Positions 11,701-25,151 of a stretch of 64,000 bases of DNA are shown one piece after another (within the stretch, counting starts at the first letter, position 1; the number at the start of each line of letters is the position of its first letter). The translations under genes and the position numbers were made by a program. The DNA comes from Mariannaea sp. PMI_226 (taxonomy: Eukaryota; Ascomycota; Sordariomycetes; Hypocreales; Nectriaceae). The notes beneath the pieces were generated by a model. It saw only the letters and a list, made by a program, of their open reading frames with translations. It was not told where the DNA came from and did not search any database. Location of the stretch: contig JANFOG010000008.1 of NCBI GenBank assembly GCA_024336345.1, forward strand, positions 434,001 through 498,000. Reading direction: 5' to 3'.

Positions 11701-14700
11701 CTCATCACACTGTTTGTAGATGATGAGCTCCTCCAGTTCCGCTAGCATTTGGACTCGCACGACAACCTGGTATGCTCGGTTGTATGACTCGCTGACAAGG
11801 GCGCTCAGCTCCGTGTCAAGACCCTCTCGCGCCTGTTGAACACAGAGAAGAGCCTCGCGGAACTGGTTACGATGGAGTGCCAAAATAGCTCCAAAGAATG
11901 ATCGATCAGGTGAGAATCTCTTGAGGGATGAGAGGTAGTTGTCCATGGAATCCCATTTGCCCAGTCCCCACGCAGCTGCGGTGGCGAGTGGTGCAATCAT
12001 ACGCTGGACCTCAGGTGACGAGTTGGCCCAGAGGCTGCCGGTCAGGTTGGCGAGGGCATCCCATTCACTAAGAGCGTGCAAGCAACGCATCTTACCCATG
12101 ACGATCTCGACGGGAATGGGCTGGTCGTCGGGTACCTCTGACTCTCGCTTGTTGTAAAAGGCCAAGGCTTCCTCCCAACGCTCCAATTTCTCGAACCAGG
12201 TTTCACGCAGCTGGATACCCTCCTTATAGAGTTGAGCCTTGCGCAAAATACCGATAGCAGCATCAGACTGCTGCAGCTGGTTGTTGATAACAATCAGAGC
12301 CTCGACAGCACCGCTGCTCTGATCTTGAAGGAATTCTAGCTCCTTGTAGTGAAGTGCCTTAGCATAAGCATGGCATCGGGCAGCTTCTTTACCGAGAACA
12401 CGAATGTCGATGGGCAAAGCCTTGTCATCGTGTTCCATGAACTCTGCAAGATTGAGTAGGAGACCAAGCAAGTCTGGGGGTACGTTCTCGGACTTGATCG
12501 CGCTCTCAATGTTCTGGATGAGCTCGTCCTGGAACTGTTCATACAATTCGCTCCAGCATGAGACAAAAGCAGAGTTAAAGAGCTCACGAGCCAGTGGCAG
12601 GTATACGCTGGCAAGGCTGGCACAAGCTCGCAGCGCATGGTTAGGCGACTCGGTTAGAAGAGTAGTACTGAATCTTCGCAGCCACTCCTGCCAATCTTCC
12701 TTGGTTGATTTTCCCTTCGTATCCCAAGCAGCCTTGAGATGGATGGCGTTCATTTCAAGCTTCTTAGTTCCTTGATCGGCGAACGTAGGCTCATCCGATC
12801 CATCGAGAAAGCGGTTTTCGGAGCTGAGATCCTGAGGTAGTACCTCGCCCTTCTGGAGTTTGCTCACCAAGAGTTCATAATTCTGGTGTTGGATCTGATG
12901 TTGGTTGATCGTCTTGTTGACAGTACCCATGAAATGGAGGTAGTCCTTGCCCAGCTGCTGGATCAAAGCGCACAATGTGTCAAGTGCAGCCACTCGGAGA
13001 GTGCTTTCGCCCATGTCCAACACTCTAGTGAGCGGGTGGATGATCTTGGCAGCGTAGTCATTCAAGTTGACTTGTCGTGAGATTTTCCCAATTGTATCGA
13101 TAGCTTGCTTCCTGATGAAAGTAGGCTGGCCTTGTTTCTCAAAGGTGCGTACGATGACGGGGATGATAAGGTGCATATACTCCTCCGCGCTAGCCCCAAA
13201 CACCAAAAAGGCATGCAAGACCTTCTCGGACGGTATTCTTTTAGCAGATGTATCCTTATCGAGTACGCCTAGCATCAGAGGCAGGAGACTTGCAAGATAC
13301 ACCTTGAATTCACCTTCCAGAGACCTTGAAATGGCCTCCACCAGAGAGAGAATAGTTGTTTGCAGCGATGGGGAAGTGTGCCAGTACTCTTGCAAAATAT
13401 CAATAATCTCCGGCAAATAGTTCCTGATGTGTTGGCGCACAATGCTGACCAGAGTCGCTAGCTGGTTAAAATAGGACTCAAGGCGAGTCGACGAGGAAGA
13501 TCGAATGACAAGCAAGAACGCCGGTACGATTCTATCCAGGAATGAAACACACTCCAATCCGAGCGTGCGAAAGATGTTCATGATTGCCTCAATCACAGCT
13601 GCGTGGTGCTGAACCAGCGAAGGATCTTTCAGGATCTGGAGCAGTGCATTGATGACAACCGTTGGGAAGTACTCTTTGTTTGAAGGGCTCAATCCAGTCA
13701 TCATGAGAGAAATATCGGTCAGCTGGTTCGACTCAACACGTCTCTGAACCTCGGGAATTCGCTCTTCGACTTGCTGGTGCTTGTAAGGATCCAGGGCACC
13801 AAGAATACCCATTAGCTTGATGGTTTCCTGCCTAAGGGGTACTCGCGCTCCCTCAGTTCGGATGATTGCCTGAAGGATCTCGAGCAGCTGGGGGTACTCG
13901 AGGTATGGCTCAATGACATACCCAGAGTTACTGGCAAGCTGCCCCAGCGCATGGAGCGCAGCCTCTCGCTTCGCATTAGAGCTCTGATCCTGCAGAGCAT
14001 CAATAATGAGGGGCATCAATCGATCCTTGTACGGAAGCATATCCTCGCCACCAACGGTTGCAAGCTCACCGATGGCTTTTAGAATGGTCGCAGCAACGGA
14101 AGGGCTTGGATCATTTGCCTTTGGCAAGAGAACAGATATCATGGGCTCGACGTAGGGCTTGATGAGACCCTGAGCATTCTGCACCAGCAAACTCAGCAGC
14201 TTGGCGCTCTCTTCCTTATTTCGTGCTACATCAGAAAACTCCAGCTCCGTAAGCATCTGAATAAGAGTTTTTCGTAGTGAGGGAATCACATAGGCAGGAT
14301 TGAATCTTGCCAGTCGACCAATAATCGAGATGGCGACTTCTCTAATAGAGAAGACCTCGTCGTTGAGAGCGAAGAAGAGGATGCGGATGTTTTCAGCCTT
14401 GGCCAAATGTCGATCAAACCGCTCATCGAGAGCTGCGAGAACAACGCGTCGAATGTTGGGCTCGGGATCCGACACTCCAACGGTCAGCAGCTTTTCGATG
14501 ACATCACCTACCACTTGAAGGGCGTGATAGCTGGTCTGGTTGACAATGGGGTCGCGCACGTAGAGTTGACAACACGTCAAGGCGGCTGCCTCTCGGATTT
14601 CAGGGTCCTCATCCTCAACGTACTTGATGGCCACATCACGAACAAACTCGTTTAGCACGTGGCCAGAGAAGTCGAAGCTACCCAGAGTGTTCAGGGCAAG

Positions 14701-16249
14701 CTTGACTTCTGCTTTTCGATGCTCATAGGCTTGGGGGTCTTTGGCATCCTTTGCAATGATGGGGACAGCGCTCAGAGTATTCGGCTGCGGCGCACCAAGA
14801 GGCTTGAAAGGCTCACCACAGAGAACGACGCTAAGCATATCAAGCAGTCGTTCTTGGATGGTCGGTTTCACAGGAGGGATGTAGAATGCCATGTCAACCA
14901 AGGCTTGTGTGAGCTTGGGAGTGAGGTCACATGCGAAAATAGGATCCAGCAACGCCTCCATGTATTTGCTGAGCGTCTGACCCACGGCCACAGCAAGCCG
15001 ACTGATGCAGTCAAAGACGGGGTCCACTGATCCCCTCTTACGGGATTGGATGCTCAGACCTTCTCTCACATAAATAAGAACGCCATCAAGGTAGGGGGCA
15101 ATGGCGCTCTTGACAGAATTGGCAATGTTTCCAATGGCCAAGAAAGCATCGTTACGCTCCTTGTCCTTCTTCAACATGCCTGACAGGTACAGCATAAATT
15201 TGTGTAACCAAGTGATGGCAAATTCAGCGGGTGAGTAACTTGCAAGATCAGGAATCAGAAGCACAACTGTCTTCCGAATGGTCGGGTCCCGATGGTCCTT
15301 GTGTTTGAACACGATCTCACATGCCTGTCCGTAATGTTCTTGCATGTACATAGCGCCCTGCTCAAGAAGCTCCTTCAAGACAAGTAATGAGCCGTGAATT
15401 GACTCGACAGTATTAACCTTGAGGCCTTGCTTGGACTCATTGTAGATCTTGTTCATCCAAATCTGCTTCATCTCTTGATCTCGCTCTCGAAGGATACGGA
15501 AGCAGGCGCTGACTGTTTCAGCCGAGGTCGCACGGATGAGTTGCCTTGTATCTCGCAATCCAACCCAAATCCAGTCGAATATTGTCGGAATGTATTGATA
15601 CATGAGCGTAGGGGCGTTTCGAGCGAGCTCTCGCAGGACGAGGACGGCGCTGTATCTTCGTTCTTCGACGCGATCGTTCTGGAGCCATTCGAGGGCAGTG
15701 TTTACTTCGGAGTCGACCAACTCTGAAATCAAAGAGCCACCAGGTCGGCATAGCTTTCCGAGTGCAATGGCAGCCGGTTGCATGGGATTGATGTCTTTTC
15801 CTCGGAGGATCGTCTTGAGGTTCTGAGTGAATCGGGTGTATTTAAGGGCGACATCGACACCGTCGAAATCGACGAGTGCATCCAAGGCGTAGATGCCGCC
15901 GAGTCGTTCTGAGGAATCGCTTCCATGGGTAATGAGCTGCGTAACTTTGTTGTTGACGGTGTTGTAAAATGCCATGAACTGTTCAGGGCTGAGATCTGTG
16001 TACAAATGTCAGCATCTGACAGCATAAAACAAAGGAGAATTGGTTAGCCCATACCTCGATGGCATACGACCACCAGCTCGCGGAGCTGCAAGGCTGAGCG
16101 TTTCCGTACATCATCAGCAGTCCTGAAAGTAATTAGCAAAAGGGGGACCAAGGCCGGTGGAGGTGCACATCGCTGAGGGCATACCTTGAGCGCAGGCCGC
16201 GTGTGATGTATTCAAGTCGCTCTAAGGCGACCTGCTGTTGTTGCGCCAT
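8735..16249 (-). CDS. tor: TOR serine/threonine kinase (PIKK family)
   Basis: Four exons on the minus strand: 16249-16185, 16122-16055, 15995-9238 and 9175-8735, giving 2443 aa. The joins restore LRSRTADDV, VCHRDLSPE and VLEAFIHDPLL. HEAT repeats fill roughly residues 45-1150 and the FAT domain roughly 1250-1820. The FRB domain ([19 protein letters not shown]) starts near 1890. The kinase domain carries [15 protein letters not shown], the catalytic [10 protein letters not shown] (near 2213) and IHIDFGD (near 2233). The FATC tail ends GWCSFW. TOR is the nutrient-sensing kinase of TORC1/TORC2 that controls growth, translation and autophagy. The FRB serine that contacts FKBP12-rapamycin (EASRLYFG, near 1909) is present, so the protein should be rapamycin-sensitive. 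Only one TOR gene is visible here. RTF2 is transcribed divergently from a 941-base spacer. Confidence 0.97.
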
Positions 16250-17190
16250 CGTCCCCGTACGGCACAAGAGGCCGATTGCTATGATAGCATGTACTGATCG
16301 ATAGAATGAAGCGGTGATGGAATGTCGAGACCGAGGCTCAGGTCGATATAAGGGTTGGTCTTTTCGGGGTTCGAGCTGAAGGTAGTCAGCCCGCCCGCCT
16401 GGTTAGGTGTGTTTAGGTCGGCCAAGCTCTGCGTGGGATGTTTCGCGAGCCACGCCAAAGATGCGACGAGGGGGCGATGAGCAAGTGTATTTGAATTGCT
16501 CCAGGTCGCACGTGCACAAAGAATTGTCGCCCTCAACCAGGCACCACAGCTACGCTCATCCGTTATGGGCGCATGGCAGCGTGTTGAGGTTCAAGTTCGG
16601 GGCGGTTGCTTGGGTCAGGTGGAGGTGAATTGGAGATTATTAGGAACATTTGGCGGAAACAGGCGTGCGCACTGGGCACGTTTGACACGGTCTTGGTTGT
16701 TGTCTGGGGGGAGTCAAAGTATCTTTACAGTGCTAATTGTGGAGATTATGGCGTAAATCACTGCCAATGGGGGGACAGTCACGAGACAGCTCTTCCATAT
16801 TCGTACAGTAGAGATACAGTTTTGGCTCTAGAGCTTATCGATAGCGTCAGAAGCCCACCCCTGGAGCTCTGACTTTAGGAATCTGCCCCATCGAATCGGG
16901 TGCAAGCGACGATTCCTACGAAACTTGGACTTGGCAACAAAGTGGGTGGGTAACCTCCAGATCCAAGACATCCAGTAGTCCATACATCGTACAGACTGCC
17001 TTATTAGCCATCTTAGTTGCGCCAACGACAAACCAACACATCCTTGCTCTGATTCTGCAGTACGGAGTACCGACAGCACTGATTCAGACTGCGACTCCAC
17101 CCGCAATTTTACTACTGCATCAGATACTCTCAAGACTTATCCATTCTTTCCCATCACCCAGTCACTCTTCCTCCTCCACCTGTATTCATC
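16250..17190. promoter_or_regulatory. Divergent promoter region, tor / rtf2
   Basis: This 941-base spacer contains the promoters of TOR (minus) and RTF2 (plus). I see no TATA box of good quality and no coding sequence that looks real. Confidence 0.55.
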
Positions 17191-18003
17191 ATGGGTAACG
17201 ATGGCGGATCTATCCCGAGGCGAAACGAACTCGTCAAGAATGCCGCACGCGCACCCACCATTTCTGAACTCAAAGCGACAGCACTCGAATCCCTCGGTCA
17301 TGCTTGGGCTCATTGCGCCTTGAGTGGCGAACCTCTCGATGTCGATACGCTCGTCTCCGACTGGCGTGGGAGATTATATAATTACGAAGCGATCCTCAAG
17401 GGCTTGATGCCTTCTGACGAGCCCGCCGATGTTACACCGTCCAGCCTCGGAATCAAGTCGCTTCGCGATGTCGCCAAGTTGAAGGTCTCTAAGAACGGCA
17501 AGAAATGGGTGTGTCCCATCTCGATGAAAGAACTCGGCCCATCAGTTAAGGCAGTCTACCTCATCCCTTGTGGCCACGTCTTCGCCGAGGTGGCGATTAA
17601 AGAGATTCAAGACAAAGTTTGCCCAGAATGCGCAGCAGAATACAGCCCCAAAAACATCATTACCGTTCTCGCGACGACAAAGGAGGACCTCGATCAACTG
17701 GAGTCTCGTATCCAAGATTTACGGAGCCAAGGGCTCACCCATACACTCAAGAAGGACAAGTCAGAAAAGAAGAAAAAGCGCAAGAATGACGATGTCAAAG
17801 AGGAGGAAAAGAATGCGAAAGGCGAACGATCCAACGGAGAGACCAAACCAAATAAGAAGAGCGAGGACTCACGGATCAGTGGTATCAACAACTCGCTGGC
17901 CGCGTCACTGACGGCCAAGGTCTTGGCCGAACAAGATGAAAGGAATAAACGCAGGAAGATAATCGCCCAATCCACGGCACAGAGGAATGAGGTGGTGAGG
18001 TGA
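17191..18003 (+). CDS. rtf2: Replication termination factor 2 (Rtf2) family protein
   Basis: A single-exon frame of 270 aa starting MGNDGGSIPRRNELVK. The start MGxDGGxIPxRxELVK is diagnostic of Rtf2. A first modified zinc-finger-like half contains HCALSGEPL. The second, near residues 105-150, is a RING/U-box-like half with CPISMKELG, IPCGHVFAE and CPECAAEYSPKNII. The C-terminal third is Lys/Glu-rich and probably disordered, with nuclear-localisation-like clusters (KKKKRKND). In fission yeast Rtf2 stabilises replication forks at the RTS1 barrier; in animals RTF2 is removed from stalled forks by the proteasome shuttles DDI1/2. Length and domain order agree with the family. Confidence 0.93.
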   Translation: MGNDGGSIPRRNELVKNAARAPTISELKATALESLGHAWAHCALSGEPLDVDTLVSDWRGRLYNYEAILKGLMPSDEPADVTPSSLGIKSLRDVAKLKVSKNGKKWVCPISMKELGPSVKAVYLIPCGHVFAEVAIKEIQDKVCPECAAEYSPKNIITVLATTKEDLDQLESRIQDLRSQGLTHTLKKDKSEKKKKRKNDDVKEEEKNAKGERSNGETKPNKKSEDSRISGINNSLAASLTAKVLAEQDERNKRRKIIAQSTAQRNEVVR

Positions 18004-18479
18004 CAGGCAACTAACTCTCTTGTACCATATGAACTAGATGTAATGTACGATTAATTGATACCCACAAAATCAAAACCACCCATAAATGCACTTCCTGGGC
18101 ATCCTGTCTCCGCAGGTGCCAAATAATTTTATCAAGAAAACCGGACCGAATCTTCAAGGGTTGAGGGTCAATATTAGTTCGAGTCAAGTTGCACTGTTTT
18201 GTAACTACTGGATGCTGTTCACAAATCTGACCTGGTAGGCAGAGGTGCAGGGTAAGCCCAGTGCCTCTGGGCCATAACTGCATGGTCCTCTCTCCATCAT
18301 GAATACACAGGTTAATACGAGACAGAAAATGGATGCTTAGACATGAATCAGGCGGACCAGAGAAATAAAATTTCTTTCGCTTAGGTACATTAAAAAAAAC
18401 ACCGACTCTCCTCTTCCATAGTGTTCAGAGTTTATTTTAGTCTACCAAGTTCTACCCTTCGCATGCTCAGACCACGTTC
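18004..18479. other. Convergent 3' spacer, no gene seen
   Basis: The 476 bases between rtf2 and the Zn2Cys6 gene contain AT-rich sequence with an A run near 18392. No coding or RNA signal recognised. Confidence 0.6.
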
Positions 18480-20364
18480 CTAACATTGCAAAAACTCTTT
18501 CTGGACATTCCACTGTGTACCGCCTGGTTCTGGATCCCGAAATATCGTTATCCATACTCCTCCATTTTCTGTTTGGCCAATGAGTGTATTCTTGATCCGT
18601 TTGCTCTCAGGTATCCCAAATGGTGCCTCTAGACAGCTGGCCTTTACCGTGTCTAGGTCGAGATTCCGCATCGCCTCCATAGCTATCGTCGTGGGGGAAG
18701 GCGGGCTGTCGAAGCTGCCAGACGTAAATTCTGGTACGTAGTTATCCTCCTCAGGCATGGGGTCCGTGAAGGAGGGCGTTAGGGGAGCTAGAGAAGGAGG
18801 GCTGCTTATTGGAACACCCGATGGCTCTGCTGCAGGCTTGGGGGAAAACTCCGAGTTCGTCTCATCGGAGTGACTCGAATCAAATGAGCTTTCCCTGGCG
18901 CCTCCTGAAGCGGACGGCGAAAAGAGTCCCGCTTCCTCCTTCTCGATGACACTAGCAGCAGTGACAATGGTCTCCCTCACATGCCACAGACTCTCTCTCC
19001 GATTTCTCATTTGATCCCTCATCAAGAGCTGCAGGGCCGCTCGTCTCAATAGAGGATGACGGCATTTGGCGGCGGTCCAGTACAAAGGACCAATCAACTC
19101 CATCTCAAACGAGAAAGCCTCCATTTTTGCATTTGCAGGAAAAGAACTAATAATTGTCGAGGCAAGCGAAATAATGGATGCGAAATCGGATAAATGAGCG
19201 TCAAACGCAAGCTCGTCGACCTGATTTGCGGTGGAGATCCAAATGAGACTGGCCTGGTAGTAAATCCGAAGCATATTAATGACGTTTTCAGATGACGAAG
19301 GTTGAGGATTTGTTGATGTAAAGACTGTGAAAGCAGCGTTCCAACGAGACAGCTGGGAGAGCAGCCGCTGCTGATCTGCTTCTAGCTCTTGAAGTTGGTC
19401 TGGCTCAGTAGCCGGATTGTATATAGTTTGGTACGCCCGCCTGCTGAACAGCAGGCCCTCGTCAAGGATCAGATAAAGACTGGATCTTGCATACTCTATT
19501 GAGGCAAATATCGCGGGCACCTCTGTGCTAGGTTTGAGATGCGCTGGGATCGAGGCTGGCTGATTCCCAAAGAGAATGCTGGCGAGACTTAGCCGAGAAT
19601 AGATGGGAACAAGCCAGTGCTTGATGATCTCCATGGAAGGCGAATGGTCGTCTGTCAGGCCAGCGAGAATCTTTCTCCCTTGGAGGATGTGCATCTGAGA
19701 TGCCGCATCGCGGTCGGCGAGGAACTCGATGCAGATAAACAGAATGCACACGATCAATGGAACTGCGGAAGGCTCATCACGCTGCGACCAGTTCCTCAGT
19801 GACCGAATCGCATTTCCATACTCGCGAAATGCAAATGTGCGATTCAGCTCACGGCCAGTCGCGCTCTTGACATCAACATATTCATGCAGACTACTCACGG
19901 CCAATATTGCATGGTGAACGGCTGGTTCCGTCGCGCTCAGTCTCAAGACAAGGCCTCCCCAAAAGTCATTATCCAGCTTGCCCGAGAGTACGCCGGCTGA
20001 TCGAGTCCGGTAATAGTCAAATGCCCGTGCTGTTTGGGACGCTGAGGATGACGACTCGAAACCAGGAGTTGGGCTGGGAGACATGGCACCTTGGGTAGAC
20101 CGGGGCGAAGGAGTTTGGTAGCCATCACATTTGCGATGAGATTTTACGCAACGGAGACAGTGAGGCCTTGCCTCGTCGCATTTGACCTTGCGAATTCTGC
20201 ATCACCGTTGATTGTATAAGCCTCTAGAACTCCGATTGGCGTTGGCGTGGGAGACGGGGAACGTACTTGCAAGTAATGCATCCGGTGCGGACCTTCTTAT
20301 TTCCCTTCCGACCAGAGGGCCGCTCAACCGGTAGGATGGGATTCGGAAATGGTAAAGAAAGCAT
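18480..20364 (-). CDS. Zn2Cys6 transcription factor with fungal-specific regulatory domain
   Basis: Two exons on the minus strand: 20364-20267 and 20196-18480, giving 604 aa. The intron splits the zinc cluster, and splicing restores C-ITC-KIRKVKC-DEARPHC-LRC-VKSHRKC with the canonical C-X2-C-X6-C-X6-C-X2-C-X6-C spacing. A short Ser/Pro linker follows. The rest resembles the fungal_trans_2 regulatory domain (for example YRTRSAGVLSG, FWGGLVLRLS, HAILAVSSLH). A Ser/Pro-rich segment lies near the C-terminus. Such proteins bind CGG-containing promoter sites and activate or repress neighbouring or dispersed genes. No neighbouring biosynthetic or catabolic cluster suggests a target. Domain completeness argues for a functional gene. 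Confidence 0.9.
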
Positions 20365-22766
20365 TGGGGAATGAGTCTACAAGGGAGTCCGAGCAGTCAA
20401 GTCCGAATGAGCCCAATAGCAGTAGTGGGTATCAATACTGCAGTGAAATAGGGACTCATGCAATCGCGGATGCAGCAATCTACTTGATCTGGTCAGGTCT
20501 GTCTGGATGACATCGTTGAAACGCATTCTTGAGAGTAAGGCCATCGAACTATTGAATTTAAAGCTTGGCTTTCCCCTTCGTCGCTTGCAAGCGCCGGGCA
20601 GCCAGGCAGCCCCCTGCGTCAATTGTGGCTATGAAGGTTAAATCATCCTTGTATTACAGGGCTGACTGGGCAAATTGGATAAAGAAGCCTATGTAAGCAT
20701 TGCTTGAGAGTGCTAGCCCGTGGCGCAGCGTAGGATGAAATCCTCCTGATATAGTCAGTACTCTGCCTCAATGCGCAGTGCAGTGTCATGGCCCTGGCCT
20801 GCTCACTTGCAGGTCACGTGTTGAATGCAACCGCAATTTCCTCACCAATCACCGCAAGTTCGCTGGTGAGCCATGGCGAGCCACCAACAGGTTCACCTAC
20901 GGTTGCCCTGTCATATGTCACAAGCGATATAACTAATTAGTAAGAGATCTCTGCAGCAAATGCATAAAAAAGAAAAAAGAAAAAAAATCTTTCGCAGCAA
21001 CATAAATGGTGCATAAATCGCAGTCATTTATATAGAATGTTTAGCTTTCAAAACTGGATTCGTGCTTACCTTAAATGCAATTCGGCGTGAGTTTTCCGCA
21101 CCACTCAGTGTAATTGCCCTGATCATCCGCCATAATAAACAGAAAGTGATGTGGTTTGTCCCTGGGGGATTGACCAGACTATCTACATTTCTAGTAAAGT
21201 GTCAATATAGCTCTGGTGATTTTGGCAGCTACTGCACTAATAAACCTGCTTCGGGGCTTACTAGGGCACCTCGGATGGAATAAAGCTTGGCTATTAATTA
21301 ATAAGTATAAAGCGGATGCTTGCTCCATTGGCGACGACTTATGATATCCAGACCTGTGGGAAGGAGATTGCATGAACCAGAGAAATACATTGAGGTACGG
21401 GATATACTACGTATATTGTATGACTGCTTGATAAAGCTTGTGCGTTGTCATGGCTGAAGCCAAGCTAGCAAGAATAGAGGTAACAGACACACGACAGTTG
21501 ATGGCACTCTGTGGGTACCCGCGTTAACCGCTAGGTGCCATAGGTATGGATATCTTACGATCATAGACTCTAGCGCAATCGAATACTTTAAGTCCTTCAT
21601 GCTCGTACATGAATCATCTGCTCCTTTCTTCAAGATGTCACTGAGTCATGCTTTTGAGCGACGCCGAATCTGATCTAGGTATTGCTGAGATTGGAAAATA
21701 TCTCCTCCCTACTAAGACATTGGTAAAGAAAAATTTATCCATATATGCGGACCAGATGCTCAAGCTCTTCTTCCCGTTGTGGCTGCCTTGCTTATTGTGC
21801 AGCATGTGGAGGAATCAAGCGCGCGGTCTCCCGCACTAATTGCGAATTGGGCATATGAATCGTACATGATTGGAGAAGGGGACCCTAATCAACTTGGCAG
21901 TACCAACCACAAGGCACGACGTGGTTGAAGATCGCATGTGGGTCAAGCCAGAGCATGTAAGAGAACTTTAGTCGTAATCATTTTGATGTTAAAGCTTTGA
22001 CATCGGGTAATACGACGTTTTCGGTCTCATTTGGCATCTTACAAAAGTCTGAAATGTTTGGGCTTAAAGTGGAGGGAATATTTTCGTACAACTCAAATTG
22101 AAACATATTAGAGAGGGCAGTTAATGAAAGGACACCAAAAAGAAAGCCTAGGGCTTAGCTTGACTCTCTAGGGAAACTCATTCGACCTAGACACAATCAA
22201 AGAGCCTTGTCTTCTTTTGACATAGAGTAGATAGAGTAGGTAGTGGTATATAGCTTTCTTACTTGTTGGGGTGATTTTATCTGCTTAACTATGACAATGA
22301 ATAAAGGTGTACACTGCTAAACAGCCCCTATTGCTTTTTGGCAGTGCGGTGGCTTTCTTCTGAGGGGACCATCGACTTAGTGCATGCAAGTTAGGAGCAC
22401 ACATTGGCCTGTGATAATATTTGATGTTTCTCGGACTGCACATGCTTCACTAACATACACAACGAGTACTCCTTTGGCCAGAAGTCCCCAGTCATCTTGC
22501 TCAGCCCCGGCACCCTGAGCCGAACCCCCTGTTCTTTATATTTTGCTATCGAAGAGATTTGCTCATTCACATGTGTATATAAATGCTGCTTACTACTAGT
22601 GGTTCAATTGACCAAACTTTCTATTTAACCAAAGGAAAAACGTTGCCAAACCAGTGGGTTTCCCATTCAATAGCAGGAAACCCCGACTCGTCCAACCAAC
22701 TGCAGCGGTAACAGAGTCCCACAACGTACTAGAGTCATCTTCGGAAGTTGACCAAGTCTTGGAACG
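20365..22766. other. Long intergenic region, 2.4 kb, no gene seen
   Basis: The region spans the promoter of the Zn2Cys6 gene (left) and of the MscS channel gene (right). It is AT-rich, with a CACGTG hexamer near 20815. Scattered short open frames on both strands have no recognisable domain and no convincing splice joins. No transposon termini or tRNA were seen. Confidence 0.6.
22576..22584 (+). promoter_or_regulatory. TATA-like element upstream of MscS gene
   Basis: TATATAAAT lies about 180 bases before the ATG at 22767, a position that fits a fungal core promoter with a short leader. There is no direct evidence of use. Confidence 0.35.
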
Positions 22767-25151
22767 ATGATTCCTCCACCGACGGCAGTGAGCCACCGAA
22801 AGAGGATTGGGTCATGGGCACTGTCGTACATCACTGGAGTAGTACTTGTAGGGGTTGCTCTCTTGATCCCGGTCATTCTCTTCCAGAAGGACTCAAATCT
22901 TGAAGGTGAGGAGGACGACTTGACTGTGGAACAGCGGCAGTACAAGAATTTGGTGTATTACCTCTTCCTATGGTTGTTCATATCATGGTTGGCACTTGTC
23001 TTCTCGGATATATTCGCTCTCTTTTTGCCATATTTGTTTCGGTTCATTGCCAGGTACTTGCTCTTCGACGTATTCTGCGTCGAATCATATGCTGACCCGA
23101 GCTTCTCAGATATGTCAACCCAGCTCATAGAAAGTACTGGAGGATGTTCCGCAACCTGCGGCTACCTATTGCTATGGTTGGCGGAACCGTAGTATGCTTT
23201 GTTTCCTTTGCGGTAGTAAGTCTTTGAATCCAATCGTATAGTGCACGACTAACAAGTCAATAGCTTATCAATGAGAACGATCTTCTGGCCGTTAACTCCG
23301 GAAAAGAAGAAGATGATGAAGAAGAAGGCTGGGACGATGTTATTGTCACCATTTTGGGGCAAGTCATGTTTTGGGTGGCCTTTTACCTTGTGGAAAGGGT
23401 GGGTGCCTCTGTCACGGCAATGACTGTATCCTTACTAAATATTTTCAGATTGGTATCATCTACATATGTACGCACTACCATTACCGATGTGACCGGCACA
23501 AGATCGAACATTCCAAAGACATGCACAATGCTCTTATCACACTTTACGAAGCTAGTCTCTATCTTCACCGAGAGAATAGCGGTCCCTTTGATACTGAGGA
23601 CAGAATCATTCGTAATGCCAAAGGCGACGAGGTCGCTAGTGGCCGTGTCCGTGCATCAACCTACCTCGCTCGTTTGGGAATTGACACCTATAAAATGACC
23701 ACGATATTTGGTAATTTCATGGGTGAAGATCCTAATTCCCATTGGATGCGGCCAGCTGCTTCGTATGCCATTATTGAACGCGTTCTTGTAAACCCGACGG
23801 CAGCGGCAGCTTTGGCCAAGCGCATATGGGCGTCCTTTGTCGTCTCTGGCTCCGAGTGTCTCACAGCCGAAGACATCGCCGAGGTTCTGGGTCCCTACCG
23901 TCGAGAGGAGGCAACGCAGATATTCAAAGTCTTGGATGAAAACGAGTGTGGCAATATCCGACTGGAAGAGTTTGTCATGACCCTTGTCGAAGCAGGAAAG
24001 ATTCGCCATGATATCTACCAGAACATGGACAACTTCAATCACCTCATCAACACGTTTGATTGGGTCTGCTTATTCATTTTGGCAGTGGTCATGATCTTCT
24101 TCATTTGTAAGCTCTATCTTTTGGATCCCATGACTTAATTAGGAATCTATCTAACTGGTTCACAGTGGTGCTGTATGTCCCCACGATCAAGGCGATTCAG
24201 CAAACTCTCTCGTTCGTGGCCATTGGTCTGTCCTTTGCAGTTGGTCGCACTTTCAACCATCTTCTTGTTGGTGTTGTTTTCGTCTTCTTCGACCATCCTT
24301 TCGATGTTGGTGACAGAGTCGAAGTATGGAATCAAGCATCCTCCATCCCTACTGCCCTGATCGTGAAGCGACAATCACTTCTCTACACTATTTTCCAGAG
24401 GGCTGATAATGGAACTGATGTACAAATATCCAACGAGAGGCTGGCGCAAAAGCGGATCGAGAACATTACCAGGTCTGGAATCAATAGACAAGCTCTATCC
24501 ATCTTCATCGACTTCAAAACGCAGTTCGAGGACATCGTTTACCTGCGACAAGAGCTTGAAGAGTTCCTGTCGGCGCCGGAAAACAGCCGCGATTATATGC
24601 CCGGTCTTGGTCTGAACATTGTCAGTCTGCATGAACTAAACAAGCTCGAGGTGCGTATTAGCATCGCGCACAAGAGCAATTGGAGCAATGACAAGCTGCG
24701 TGCTGCCCGCTCTAATAAATTCTACTGTGCCCTTCTCGCCATTCTTCGCAAGATACCTATCAACAAGCCTGGTGGAACGACATCGATTGGCGAAGAAGGC
24801 CGGCCAATGTTCACGGTTAATATAGACGATGAGAGTGCTCAGAAGAAGATGAAGACGGCCGCCGCCACAAAGCTGGCCGCCCGCTATGACAATCCTGAGC
24901 CAGCTGAGGCAGACAAAGAGGACGTCGACCCAGAGGAGAGGAAGAAAGCGGCTGAAGCTAAAGCTAAAGCAGATGCTGCGAAGGAGGCAGAGAGAGTCGC
25001 TCGCACGAAGCTAGCAAGAATGCCTCCCCCAATGAAGCCAGCTCGCTCCGACGGCGTCAGCACAGCGCTGGAGGTTGATCATGTTGTGAGCATGTCAACC
25101 ACAGGAATGAGAACGAAGTCAAACTCAACAGTTGAGACGACACTCGCGTGA
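22767..25151 (+). CDS. MscS-type mechanosensitive channel with EF-hand (Msy1/Msy2-like)
   Basis: Five exons: 22767-23053, 23110-23215, 23264-23398, 23449-24106 and 24166-25151, giving 723 aa. An in-frame stop at 22749 supports the start. Hydrophobic helices occur near the N-terminus (SYITGVVLVGVALLIPVIL, NLVYYLFLWLFISWLALVF), then around LRLPIAMVGGTVVCFVSF and VMFWVAFYLV. An EF-hand (loop DENECGNIRLEE) precedes the last membrane segment group (FDWVCLFILAVVMIFFI, LSFVAIGLSFAVGRTF). The MscS core follows with FVFFDHPFDVGDRVE and QISNERLAQKRIENITRS. The C-terminal tail is Lys/Ala/Glu-rich. Fission yeast Msy1 and Msy2 of this family sit in the ER and regulate Ca2+ on hypo-osmotic shock; the same role here is inferred. 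Confidence 0.92.
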
